Positions 9,075-18,768 of a DNA stretch of 32,919 bases are shown here, piece by piece. Source of the DNA: Sulfurospirillum sp. GTDB taxonomy: Bacteria; Campylobacterota; Campylobacteria; Campylobacterales; Sulfurospirillaceae. The stretch's first letter is position 1; each line of letters begins with the position of its first letter. The notes beneath the pieces are model-generated. The model made no database searches and was not told where the DNA came from. It was given only the letters and a program-made list of their open reading frames with translations. The stretch is from contig JALSLU010000052.1 in NCBI GenBank assembly GCA_026988125.1, forward strand, positions 1-32,919. The letters are read 5' to 3'. The translations under genes and the position numbers were made by a program.

Positions 9075-9110
9075 ATGTCACAAAAATATCACATAATTGC
9101 GGGAATTATA
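9075..9110 (-). promoter_or_regulatory. likely cco operon promoter and candidate operator
   Basis: The minus strand has TATAAT at 9110-9105 inside an AT-rich run (TATATTATAAT), about 50 bp before the ccoN ATG, so the cco operon probably starts near 9098. No convincing -35 is visible, as is common in this phylum. Just after it lies ATGTGATATTTTTGTGACAT (9094-9075), which contains two GTGA half-sites and resembles the inverted repeat ahead of addB. The regulator is not identifiable. Confidence 0.55.
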
Positions 9111-9155
9111 ATATATAAACTATACAACTAAGCTTAATAGGATTAATTTTGTGTT

Positions 9156-9183
9156 AAATGATTTTTATCTAAAAAAATCATTT
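9156..9183 (-). terminator. stem-loop after response regulator gene
   Basis: An 11-bp perfect inverted repeat (aaatgattttt / aaaaatcattt) with a 6-base loop starts at the stop codon of the response regulator gene. It would form a hairpin at the 3' end of that transcript. The stem is very AT-rich and no strong U tract follows, so termination efficiency is doubtful. It may instead separate the operon from the ccoN promoter. Confidence 0.4.
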
Positions 9184-9863
9184 TAGTGAGAAGCATAATT
9201 TATTTTATACCCTAAACCTGGTACATTTTTGATAAATTCTTTGTCAGTTTTTTCTCTAATTCTTTTTATAAATGTCCTAATAGCAGCATCTGTAACGCCT
9301 TTATTTGTCCAAACATACTTTTTTATTTCATCATGCAAAACAAATGCTCCCAAATTTTTTACCAATATGGATATAAAAAGTAACTCTTTTTTAGTTAGAG
9401 TAATAGTGTTACCATTTTTCACTAAAACCTTTTTTAGTTTATCAAACTGATAACCATTTCCTAAATCAACCAACTGATCAACAAGATTTAAATTTTTGAT
9501 AACTATTTCTATTGTACTCATTAACTCATCAGGATCAATCGGTTTTATAAGATACTTATCTATACCTATGTCTATAGCTTTAAGAAGTCTATCTCTCTCA
9601 CTAAATGCGCTTAATACAATGATTGGAGTCTCTTTTGAGAGTTTTTTAATCTCTTTTGACATCTCTAAACCATCAAGTATGGGCATCATTATGTCAGTTA
9701 AAACTATATCGGGTTTAAATTTTTTAAACTTCTTTAAACCATCTTCACCATCTCTAGCAAGTATAAACTTTTTAAACTCATCTGAAATGGCACTATTTAG
9801 AGCATTTCTCAACTCTACTTCATCTTCTACAAATAAAACGGTTAAATCTTTTAATTTACTCAT
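9183..9863 (-). CDS. OmpR-family response regulator next to cbb3 operon
   Basis: A 226-residue transcription factor with an N-terminal receiver domain and a C-terminal winged-helix DNA-binding domain. Receiver landmarks are the acidic pair VEDE (13-15), phosphoacceptor Asp57 in VLTDIMMP, Ser/Thr in VLSAF and Lys in YLIKPID. The DNA-binding half has TLTKKELLFISILV and the recognition region TDAAIRTFIKRIREK. It follows the kinase gene by 1 bp, with AGGAGATATAAA serving as ribosome binding site inside the kinase 3' end. Position directly upstream of ccoN suggests control of respiratory genes, which is inference. Confidence 0.92.
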   Translation of the reverse strand: MSKLKDLTVLFVEDEVELRNALNSAISDEFKKFILARDGEDGLKKFKKFKPDIVLTDIMMPILDGLEMSKEIKKLSKETPIIVLSAFSERDRLLKAIDIGIDKYLIKPIDPDELMSTIEIVIKNLNLVDQLVDLGNGYQFDKLKKVLVKNGNTITLTKKELLFISILVKNLGAFVLHDEIKKYVWTNKGVTDAAIRTFIKRIREKTDKEFIKNVPGLGYKINYASH

Positions 9864-9864
9864 T

Positions 9865-11094
9865 TTATATCTCCTTTTCTTTACAGACAGGAATTTTTAT
9901 CTTAAAACATACCCCACCTTCTATATTTTCAACATCCATACTACCATTCATGCTATTTTGAACTATCATTCTACTCATATACAATCCCACTCCTGTTCCA
10001 CTACTAGCATGTTTTGTCGTAAAATAGGGTTCAAATACCTTATCTATGATACTTTCACAAATTCCACCTGCGTTATCTTTAAACACTACCATAGCATATT
10101 TTTCATTAAACTTTTTTATTTCTAAAACTATAACACGATTATTTATGTCATTTTTTATAAATGCATCCTTCGAATTGTTTAAAAGATTTATTAAAACTTG
10201 TGAAAATTCACTCTTATAACCTTCTATTTTAACCTCTTTAGAACAAATTACATCTAATCTTATGTTATACTTCTCAAGAGTTCTTTGCATAACTATCATA
10301 GCTTCATCAAGAGCTTCTCTAACTAAAAATACCTCTTTTGGTCTATGAGGATTAAAAAAATTTCTAAAATCCTCTATAGTGTCACTCATCTTTTTTATAA
10401 CATTTTTAGCTTCTTGATACACCTCTTGAAACTCATCTGTATCTAAATTTTTTCTTTTAAAAACTTTTTTTATTTTATAAAGAATTATTCCTAGCTCACT
10501 CAATGGTTGTCTCCATTGATGAGCAATATTTCCTATCATCTCTCCTAAACTAGCAAGTCTTGCTTGTTGAAACAAAAATCTATCTTTTTCTCTATTTTTT
10601 TCAACCTCTTCTTTAACTCTTTTTTCTAAATTTTCATTTAACTCTCTTAACTCTTGAGTCTGCTTTTTTACTCTTAGTTCCAAAGTTGAGTTTAACTGCT
10701 CTAACTCTTCTTCTTTCTTTTTTAGCTCTTTTGTTAATTTGACATTTTCAGTTACATCATATCTGATTGCTATAAACTCTTCAATTTCATCATTCTCATT
10801 AACCATAGGGATAACTGTTGTATTGACATAAAAAGTTGAGCCATCTTTTGCTAAATTTTTAACTGTAGAGACATAAGTTTTTTTTGCTAATATTGTATTC
10901 CATAACCTTTCAAAATTTTCTTTAGGAACATCTGGATGTCTTATGATATTGTGGTTTTTACCAATTAGCTCCTCTTTTTTATATCCAGAAATTTTACAAA
11001 ACTCATCATTGACAAAGGTTATAATGCCATTTATATCTGTTTTGGAAACTATATTGCTCGACTCAATAGCTTCTTGATATCTTTTTAAATTCAT
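9865..11094 (-). CDS. PAS-domain sensor histidine kinase
   Basis: A 409-residue kinase without obvious membrane segments, so probably cytoplasmic. Residues 1-115 form a PAS domain with the Aer-like sequence NIIRHPDVPKENFERLW. Residues about 118-175 form a coiled coil. The phosphoacceptor is His192 in the H-box NIAHQWRQPLSELG. The ATPase domain has QVLINLLNNSKDAF (N box), DNAGGI (G1), YFTTKHAS (F) and GTGVGLYMS (G2). The PAS resemblance to redox-sensing (FAD-binding) Aer domains suggests it senses redox or oxygen state. It overlaps the TauE/SafE-type gene by 4 bp and presumably phosphorylates the next gene's product. Confidence 0.92.
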   Translation of the reverse strand: MNLKRYQEAIESSNIVSKTDINGIITFVNDEFCKISGYKKEELIGKNHNIIRHPDVPKENFERLWNTILAKKTYVSTVKNLAKDGSTFYVNTTVIPMVNENDEIEEFIAIRYDVTENVKLTKELKKKEEELEQLNSTLELRVKKQTQELRELNENLEKRVKEEVEKNREKDRFLFQQARLASLGEMIGNIAHQWRQPLSELGIILYKIKKVFKRKNLDTDEFQEVYQEAKNVIKKMSDTIEDFRNFFNPHRPKEVFLVREALDEAMIVMQRTLEKYNIRLDVICSKEVKIEGYKSEFSQVLINLLNNSKDAFIKNDINNRVIVLEIKKFNEKYAMVVFKDNAGGICESIIDKVFEPYFTTKHASSGTGVGLYMSRMIVQNSMNGSMDVENIEGGVCFKIKIPVCKEKEI

Positions 11095-11771
11095 CCCCTA
11101 ACCGCCAAAAAACCCTCATAAGCTATATATATACCATAACATATAATAACAATAGATGCAACCTTAACCATGGTATCTCTAAAAATACTACTTTTTAAAA
11201 AACCTACAATATAACCAAAACCTAAGAGTACTGGTATGGTTGAGACTCCAAAAATAAACATTGTAAATGCTCCCATAAAAACAGAACCAGTAGCTGCAGC
11301 ACTAATAGCAAAAAAGTAAACTAATCCACAAGGAAGAAATCCATTTAAAAGTCCCAACCCATAAAAACTAAAATATGATTTTGAATGAATAAGAGATGAA
11401 AAAATTTTTTTTACTATTCCATCTTTAGATATAGTACACTCCAAAGAGGTTAAAAATCTAATTTTACCCATCAGAGATAATCCCATAAGAACCATTATAA
11501 TTCCAACAAAAAAATATAAATATCCGGTAGAAGTTTTAGAAAATGAAACTACACTACCAATGTAGCCAAAGATAGCTCCCAAAAAGGTATATGAGGTTAC
11601 GCGTCCTAAGCTGTAAAAAAGATGAGAAAAAAACTGATAAAGCTTTGTAGAGTTTGAGTCAATTTTTGCACTACTATAAGCAACTATAAATCCTCCACAC
11701 ATCCCTATACAGTGACCTAAACTACCAAGTAGTGCTACACTTACAATTGTAAAAAAACTTATAGACTCCAT
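11091..11771 (-). CDS. TauE/SafE-type six-helix membrane protein (COG2836-like)
   Basis: A 226-residue polytopic inner-membrane protein with about six helices in two related halves. The first half carries GSLGHCIGMCGGF and the second NGFLPCGLVYF, the Cys-containing signature of the sulfite exporter TauE/SafE-like group that often accompanies cbb3 oxidase or metal-handling genes. The transported substrate is unknown; a role in copper handling or thiol redox for oxidase maturation is a guess from context. Its ATG shares one base with the carA stop (TAATG), and its stop overlaps the kinase start. Confidence 0.75.
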   Translation of the reverse strand: MESISFFTIVSVALLGSLGHCIGMCGGFIVAYSSAKIDSNSTKLYQFFSHLFYSLGRVTSYTFLGAIFGYIGSVVSFSKTSTGYLYFFVGIIMVLMGLSLMGKIRFLTSLECTISKDGIVKKIFSSLIHSKSYFSFYGLGLLNGFLPCGLVYFFAISAAATGSVFMGAFTMFIFGVSTIPVLLGFGYIVGFLKSSIFRDTMVKVASIVIICYGIYIAYEGFLAVRG

Positions 11772-12901
11772 TATAAACTATTTGCAAACTCTTTAAAAAT
11801 ATATTTACTCTCATGAGGACCTGGGCTTGCCTCCGGATGGTGCTGTACAGAGAAAATTGGTTTATCAATATACTTTACACCCTCAATTGTATCATCAAAT
11901 AGATTTATGTGGGTAACTTTTGCAATGTTGCATATCTCTTTAGGAACATTATAATTGTGATTTTGTGAAGTAATTTCTACAATTTTACTATGTTGATTTT
12001 TTACAGGGTGATTACTTCCATGTTGACCAAATTTTAATTTATATGTAGGATAACCATGTGCTATACTAAGAAGTTGATGACCAAGACAGATAGCAAACAT
12101 CGGAATGTTTGCCTCTATGAGCTTCTGTATCTTTTTAACTTCATTTTTTAAAACTAGAGGATCGCCAGGACCATTAGATAAAAACAGACCTTTTATTTCA
12201 CCTTTTTCATATCTTTTAATTACTTCATCTGTATCAAAATTACTTGGAATAACCTCCACCTCAAGCCCAACTTCACAAAGCTCATTCAAAATATTTCTCT
12301 TAACTCCAAAATCTATTGCCAATATCTTTTTATTTAAACTATTTGAAGCACTTTTATATGCTAATTTTTTGTCATCCCACGCTCCAGATCTGTGTATATA
12401 AGGCTCTTTAGTGCTAACTCTTTCTATATAGTTAATCTCCTCAATACGAGGTGATTCTTCTAAAATATCTTTTAGTTTGTCTTTAGATTTTACCTCTGTT
12501 GAAGCAATCATCATTTGAGGACCACTATCTCTTATGATTTTTGTCAAAAATCTTGTATCTATTTCACAAACTCCTAAACAATTATGCTTTTTCAAAAAAT
12601 TCGAAAGTGAATCAGTTGCTCTAAAATTTGAAAATGTCTCATTTAAACTTCTTACAAACATTCCACTTGCATGAATTGTGTTACTCTCTAAATCATCATC
12701 ATTAGTACCTACTATCCCAATTTCTGGCATAGTGAAAACTACAAACTGACCCGCATAACTAGGATCACTCATAATCTCCTGATAACCACTCATAGCTGTA
12801 TTAAAAACTATTTCACCAACCCTTGTACCATCGCATCCAAAGCTTTTCGCTTCCAAATAAACACCACTCTCCAAATAGATATATATAGGTTTCAAATTCA
12901 T
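11771..12901 (-). CDS. carA: carbamoyl-phosphate synthase small (glutaminase) subunit
   Basis: CarA hydrolyses glutamine and feeds ammonia to the CarB subunit, making carbamoyl phosphate for pyrimidine and arginine synthesis. The 376-residue product has the family N-terminal domain (GEIVFNTAMSGYQEIMSDPSY) and a class I glutaminase domain with GLFLSNGPGDP, nucleophile Cys in FAICLGHQ, and the His/Glu pair in QHHPEASPGPH. Length is normal. The start overlaps the DUF507 stop by 4 bp. carB is not in the window, so the two subunits are unlinked here. Confidence 0.97.
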   Translation of the reverse strand: MNLKPIYIYLESGVYLEAKSFGCDGTRVGEIVFNTAMSGYQEIMSDPSYAGQFVVFTMPEIGIVGTNDDDLESNTIHASGMFVRSLNETFSNFRATDSLSNFLKKHNCLGVCEIDTRFLTKIIRDSGPQMMIASTEVKSKDKLKDILEESPRIEEINYIERVSTKEPYIHRSGAWDDKKLAYKSASNSLNKKILAIDFGVKRNILNELCEVGLEVEVIPSNFDTDEVIKRYEKGEIKGLFLSNGPGDPLVLKNEVKKIQKLIEANIPMFAICLGHQLLSIAHGYPTYKLKFGQHGSNHPVKNQHSKIVEITSQNHNYNVPKEICNIAKVTHINLFDDTIEGVKYIDKPIFSVQHHPEASPGPHESKYIFKEFANSL

Positions 12902-13452
12902 AAAAGCAATCCTTTTTTTCTAAGCTCCTCTTCATAGAGTCTCTCAAATATTAAATCATATTCACTACTACCAGGAATCAATTTTCTCTTGTAATTACTT
13001 ATCTTCTCAATCACAATCTCTTCAACATCCTCAAAGCTATTCAAATAGCTCTCAATTGCGTTATAGATTATATTTTTTATACGATTTTCACTCACACTGT
13101 ACTCTATAAGATCCTCTTTCCATAATCTTTCTTGAATCTTATGAGCCAAATCACTGTATCTATCTTCATAAGATAGAACAACTCCATACTCTCCTGCAAG
13201 TTTTTTCTTTATAAGCCAAAACATATTGCGTCTATCTACTTGCATAAACTCCATATCATCTTCATTTTCATCTAAAATTTCATCAATCCTAGCTTCAAGA
13301 GCCATCTCTTTTTTTATATCCTCTTCAATAAACTCTTGAGCAACTTTTATAACAGGTTCTATCCCACTATTAAGAGTTACAAACCCACTATTTAACAAGT
13401 CTATAGCTATTTTATTTGCAATATATGGTGCATGAGGTAACCTGATTTTCAT
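12898..13452 (-). CDS. DUF507 family protein
   Basis: A 184-residue, highly charged, probably cytoplasmic protein. It begins MKIRLPHAPYIANKIAIDLL and contains two related helical halves, one around EPVIKVAQEFIEEDIKKE and one around RIKNIIYNAIESYLNSFEDV, which is the DUF507 arrangement. Its function is not established. It is translationally coupled to carA (ATGA), and DUF507 next to carA is a recurring pair in Campylobacterota. Its Shine-Dalgarno sequence, TAAGG, lies inside one arm of a 13-bp inverted repeat. Confidence 0.8.
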   Translation of the reverse strand: MKIRLPHAPYIANKIAIDLLNSGFVTLNSGIEPVIKVAQEFIEEDIKKEMALEARIDEILDENEDDMEFMQVDRRNMFWLIKKKLAGEYGVVLSYEDRYSDLAHKIQERLWKEDLIEYSVSENRIKNIIYNAIESYLNSFEDVEEIVIEKISNYKRKLIPGSSEYDLIFERLYEEELRKKGLLL

Positions 13453-13458
13453 TAACAG

Positions 13459-13499
13459 ACCTTACTTTAGAATTTTGTTTATTTTATCTAAAGTAAGGT
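13459..13499 (-). promoter_or_regulatory. 13-bp perfect inverted repeat enclosing the DUF507-carA ribosome binding site
   Basis: The arms are ACCTTACTTTAGA (13459-13471) and TCTAAAGTAAGGT (13487-13499), with a 15-base loop. In the minus-strand transcript the 3' arm contains TAAGG, the only Shine-Dalgarno candidate for the DUF507 start at 13452. Folding would therefore hide the ribosome binding site. It could instead be a DNA operator. No long U tract follows, so it is not a standard terminator. Confidence 0.7.
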
Positions 13500-13513
13500 A
13501 AATATCTTATTAG

Positions 13514-13543
13514 ATAGTATTTATTTGTCTATTTAATTCTCAA
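13514..13543 (-). promoter_or_regulatory. possible promoter for DUF507-carA operon
   Basis: On the minus strand TTGAGA (13543-13538) and TACTAT (13519-13514) are separated by 18 bases. Transcription would start near 13507, so that the leader would begin almost directly with the inverted repeat at 13499-13459. The matches to consensus are moderate. Confidence 0.35.
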
Positions 13544-13576
13544 CAAATTTACTAAAGAACCTAAAAATGATTTATA

Positions 13577-13605
13577 GGCACCTCAAAAAAAATTTTAGAG
13601 GTGCC
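13577..13605 (-). terminator. rho-independent-type terminator after MotE-like gene
   Basis: GGCACCTC and GAGGTGCC form a GC-rich 8-bp stem that can extend through A/T pairs in the 13-base interior. It starts one base after the MotE-like stop codon. The downstream sequence on the minus strand is AT-rich but lacks a long U run. It separates the flagellum-type genes from the DUF507-carA operon. Confidence 0.6.
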
Positions 13606-13606
13606 C

Positions 13607-14125
13607 TTATTTTATATCTGTAAAAGGTGGCCCCTTTCTCAATCTTTGGGTAATTTGTGAAGCCTTTTTAGGATCCATCTTTGCCATAATTTTTGAAACT
13701 TTTTTAGCCTGTAGCGTAAACAAAACTGCTGCTGCTTCATTTATTGGTAATTCTTGAAGTATATTTGCAGCAGCCGAATCTTTCATTTTTGCATAGCTTT
13801 CACTTATTTTGTCATCTTTAGCACCCTTGATCGCTTCAAGTAGTTTTTTATTCTCTTCTATAAGTTTTTTTATATTTTCCTCTTTAGCTTTAATTTTCTG
13901 CATTGTTGCATTTAAATCTTCTCTCTGTTTTTTAAGACTCTCTCTTTGTTTGTCAAAAAGAGCATTTGAAGCTGCTCTTAGTGCTTCAAATGATTGCCTG
14001 GCCTCATCAATCTTTTCAACCTCTTTTAAAAGCTCACTCTTTCTCTCTTCAAAAATCTTTGTACAATCAACACTTGCACCATTTAAACCAACTAAACTTA
14101 TAAAAATAATAATAAACAGTCTCAA
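13607..14125 (-). CDS. MotE-like periplasmic coiled-coil protein with MgtE-N-type C-terminus
   Basis: A 172-residue exported protein. It has a signal sequence (about residues 1-17), a long charged coiled coil (about 25-100), and a small C-terminal domain (AANILQELPINEAAAVLFTLQAKKVSKIMAKM and following). That domain resembles the MgtE N-terminal domain found in MotE-type flagellar motility proteins. It directly follows a FliJ-like gene, which supports a flagellar role, probably at the motor in the periplasm. The exact partner cannot be read from the sequence. Confidence 0.65.
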   Translation of the reverse strand: MRLFIIIFISLVGLNGASVDCTKIFEERKSELLKEVEKIDEARQSFEALRAASNALFDKQRESLKKQREDLNATMQKIKAKEENIKKLIEENKKLLEAIKGAKDDKISESYAKMKDSAAANILQELPINEAAAVLFTLQAKKVSKIMAKMDPKKASQITQRLRKGPPFTDIK

Positions 14126-14127
14126 AT

Positions 14128-14544
14128 CTAACTCCTATTTGCAAATAACATCATAGATACTTCATCCATATCTAACTGCTCTTGTCTTTTTAATTTTTTC
14201 ATAAACTCTTCAAAGTCCCTTCCCTCTAAGTACTTCATCTTCTCAAACTCTCTTAAGGCATTTTTATATTTTTGTTGAAGCTGAGCTACCTCTTGGTTGG
14301 AAATTTCATAAGCTTTTTCTACTTCACTCATCTCTTTTCTTAAAATTGACAAATTTTCTCTATACACATTGTACAGCTGTATATTTCCCTCCTTTGGAGC
14401 TATCTGTGAGCTTATCTCCTCTTTTAAGGATTCTAACTTTTTTTTAAGCTGAGTGTTTTTATGTCTAGCCTTTGCAAGATGGGTTTCTACCATATCCATA
14501 TGCTGTTTTTTTATCTTTACTATTGGGGTAAATTTGCTGGTCAT
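14128..14544 (-). CDS. fliJ: FliJ-like flagellar export coiled-coil protein
   Basis: A 138-residue protein that is almost wholly alpha-helical coiled coil, without signal or membrane segments. Size, charge pattern and the C-terminal EFMKKLKRQEQLDMDEVSM fit the FliJ family, which works in the cytoplasm at the flagellar type III export ATPase. Sequence conservation in FliJ is low, so the call rests on architecture and on the neighbouring MotE-like gene, 2 bp downstream. The ATG is preceded by AAAGGAGACAGT, which is also box B of the repeat element described upstream. Confidence 0.65.
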   Translation of the reverse strand: MTSKFTPIVKIKKQHMDMVETHLAKARHKNTQLKKKLESLKEEISSQIAPKEGNIQLYNVYRENLSILRKEMSEVEKAYEISNQEVAQLQQKYKNALREFEKMKYLEGRDFEEFMKKLKRQEQLDMDEVSMMLFANRS

Positions 14545-14547
14545 TTT

Positions 14548-14621
14548 ACTGTCTCCTTTAACTTGAGCCTTGTGCTATGCACTCTCTGTGAGAAAGCCCA
14601 AGTTAAATTCCTCTCACTAAA
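14548..14621 (-). repeat. modular repeat element, copy 1 (immediately before fliJ)
   Basis: On the minus strand the order is box A TTTAGTGAGAGGAATTT (14621-14605), a long stem (arms 14604-14593 and 14571-14560, beginning AACTTGGGCTTT), and box B AAAGGAGACAGT (14559-14548), which is the fliJ Shine-Dalgarno sequence. The stem contains two smaller possible hairpins (CTC/GAG and GTGC/GCAC), giving a three-way junction. GGCTTT begins 7 bases after box A, as in the other two complete copies. Confidence 0.75.
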
Positions 14622-14653
14622 GCACGAGCTGACGCTCTGCAAGAGTTTTTTTA

Positions 14654-14703
14654 ACTGTCTCCTTTCTTAGGGGTAAAGCCCCTAAGAAATTCCTCTCACT
14701 AAA
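14654..14703 (-). repeat. modular repeat element, copy 2 (between purA and fliJ)
   Basis: Minus-strand order is box A (14703-14687, identical to copy 1), an 8-bp stem CTTAGGGG/CCCCTAAG (14686-14679 and 14673-14666) extendable by three A/T pairs, and box B AAAGGAGACAGT (14665-14654). No start codon follows box B, so this is an orphan ribosome-binding-like site. Copies 1 and 2 look like an old tandem duplication. The rest of the 205-bp purA-fliJ gap (14704-14749) has only an AT-rich stretch and a small ACC/GGT hairpin with a GCAA loop. Confidence 0.75.
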
Positions 14704-14749
14704 ATACAACCTTGCGGTCATATGAGAAACTATATATTTTACTACTTCT

Positions 14750-16844
<2,095 letters not shown>

Positions 16845-16848
<4 letters not shown>

Positions 16849-17948
16849 TTTGTTATCTCTTTTGTAAATATAGCGTTTGCTGTCCCATCATATGCTCTTC
16901 TTCCAAGCTCATCCAAAGCTAACTCTATGGCATTGAGAGTCCAAGAGAGCTCATATGGTTTAACGAGCCCCATGTGATTTATCCTAAAAAGGGTATTTTT
17001 AACATGCTCTTGACCACCTGCAATGTTTACTTCATACTTTGTTTTTAAAATCTTTCTTATCTTTGGAGCATCCTCATCATAGACAGCACTCATAGCTCTA
17101 GCCGGAGTTTTTGGAAAAATCTTTAACCCAAGAGCCTTTAGTGCCTCTTTTGTAGCATCGGAAGATTTTTTAGTCTCCTCATAAAGCTTTTCAAACCCAA
17201 TCTCTCTCATCTTCTCAAGCATAGCCTTTAGACCGATTATAAGCGTGGTTGCAGCAGTATATGCGGTTGTATTTGCCCTTTGCTTTTTAAGTTCACTCTT
17301 TAAGTTCAAATAATAACCAAAGCCACCATTTTCTATCGTCTCTATAGCGTTACTACTAAGTCCGACTAAAGAGAGTCCAGGAGGTAGCATAAGGGCCTTT
17401 TGAGAGCCACTAATTAGAGCATCTATGTTTGAGCAATCTATCTTTTCAACCCCAACAGCTGTTACACCATCAGCTATAACCATAATCTCTGGTCTAATCT
17501 CCTTTACTCTGCTTGCAATCTCCTCTACAGGATGCCTAAGGCCACCCGCACTCTCACAAATCTGTATAAAAATAGCATCTATGCTCTCATCCTCTTCTAT
17601 CGTTTGTATAACCTCTTTGGTTGAAGCTGGAGTATCCCAATCATACTTTAACTCTTTATACTCTTTATTGTAAGCTTCACAAATTTTACCAAATCTCTCT
17701 CCAAACTTACCAGCATTTATAACTAAAGCTTTTGATTTACACAAGTTAGTAACACAAGCCTCCATAGCACCAGTTCCACTGCTTGCAAGCATTAAAACCT
17801 CAGGCATACCAAAAAGCTCTTTTAAAAGCTCTCTGGTTTTAGAAAAAATCTCTTCAAATTCTGGAGTTCTATGGTGAAGTGTCTCACCAGCCATAGCGAT
17901 TCTTATATCTTCAGGAACCGGAGTTGGTCCAGGAGTTAATAGTAACAT
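16845..17948 (-). CDS. class V PLP-dependent aminotransferase (alanine/serine-glyoxylate type)
   Basis: A 367-residue cytoplasmic enzyme of the alanine-glyoxylate/serine-pyruvate aminotransferase group. It starts with the family signature LLLTPGPTPVPEDI and has SSGTGAMEA, the cofactor-binding VIADGVTAVG, and the PLP lysine in SGSQKALMLPPG. The natural amino donor and keto acceptor cannot be decided from sequence. GGAAGAGG ahead of the ATG is a good ribosome binding site. It leads the group with the HisZ-like gene and purA; a weak -10-like TAAAAT lies at 17984-17979. Confidence 0.85.
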
Positions 17949-18003
17949 TTATATACCTCTTCCATATATATTTGCTTGATTTTATCTAAAAATTACTTAT
18001 AAC

Positions 18004-18768
18004 TTACAAAACCAAAAGCAAAATTCCAAACAAAATCCTATATATGCCAAAAGGAACAAAGGTAAATCTTTGCAAAAATACCAAAAATAGCTTTATAACA
18101 AAAAAAGCAACTACAAATGAAACAAAAAACCCTACACCCAAGTTTACAAGATTAGCAGAGCTAAACTCCTCATAGTGCTTCAAAAGATCATAAGCAGTAA
18201 CTGCTCCCATTACAGGAAATGCCAACAAAAAGCTAAACTCTGCACTAGCTTTTCTACTAAGTCCAGCTAAAAGTGCGCCTACTATGGTAGAACCTGCTCT
18301 ACTTGTTCCAGGAATTAAAGCAAAAACTTGAGCAACTCCAATAATAATTGATTGCTTTAGGCTAACCTTTTCAACATCATCTACTAAAACTCTTTCCTCT
18401 TTTATAAAAAATTTCTCTACTATTAAAAATATAACCCCACCGACTATAAACATCCAAGCAACAATCTCAACACTAAAAAGCTCTTTAATCTGATGCGAAA
18501 AAACAAACCCAACAGCACCAATAGGCAAAAATGCTATAAAAACCTTAGCCCACAGGTCTATGTGCTTTAAGCTAAACTTGTCTCTATAGTTAAAAAATAC
18601 AGCCAAAATAGCAGCCGATTGTATAATCACCTCAAAAGCCTTTGAAACACTATTTTGCTCAACCCCCAAAAAGTGACTAGCAACAATCAAATGCCCCGTT
18701 GAGCTAACCGGCAAAAACTCCGTAATTCCTTCTATAATTCCCAACATAATTGCATCAAATATACTCAT
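18004..18768 (-). CDS. uppP: undecaprenyl-diphosphate phosphatase
   Basis: UppP (BacA) is an integral membrane enzyme that dephosphorylates undecaprenyl pyrophosphate to recycle the lipid carrier for cell-wall synthesis. The 254-residue protein has about eight hydrophobic segments and both active-site regions: [15 protein letters not shown] near residue 14 and [20 protein letters not shown] near the middle. It overlaps the upstream HAD phosphatase gene by 4 bp. Polyprenyl synthase ispA is nearby in the same run, so precursor supply and carrier recycling are linked. Confidence 0.96.
   Translation of the reverse strand: MSIFDAIMLGIIEGITEFLPVSSTGHLIVASHFLGVEQNSVSKAFEVIIQSAAILAVFFNYRDKFSLKHIDLWAKVFIAFLPIGAVGFVFSHQIKELFSVEIVAWMFIVGGVIFLIVEKFFIKEERVLVDDVEKVSLKQSIIIGVAQVFALIPGTSRAGSTIVGALLAGLSRKASAEFSFLLAFPVMGAVTAYDLLKHYEEFSSANLVNLGVGFFVSFVVAFFVIKLFLVFLQRFTFVPFGIYRILFGILLLVL

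Noticed and set aside
9496-10125. 209-codon plus-strand ORF antisense to the two-component genes
   Set aside because: It lies opposite clear kinase and regulator domains. Its composition (rich in Ser, Phe, Ile) is what reverse translation of AT-rich coding DNA gives, and no ribosome binding site or family match is visible.
14617-14721. 34-codon ORF on the minus strand across repeat copy 2, starting MTARLYFSERN
   Set aside because: It has no ribosome binding site and is made largely of the repeat boxes. Box A and box B read as FSERN and KETVK in several copies only because the nucleotides are conserved. Copy 3 has stops in this frame.
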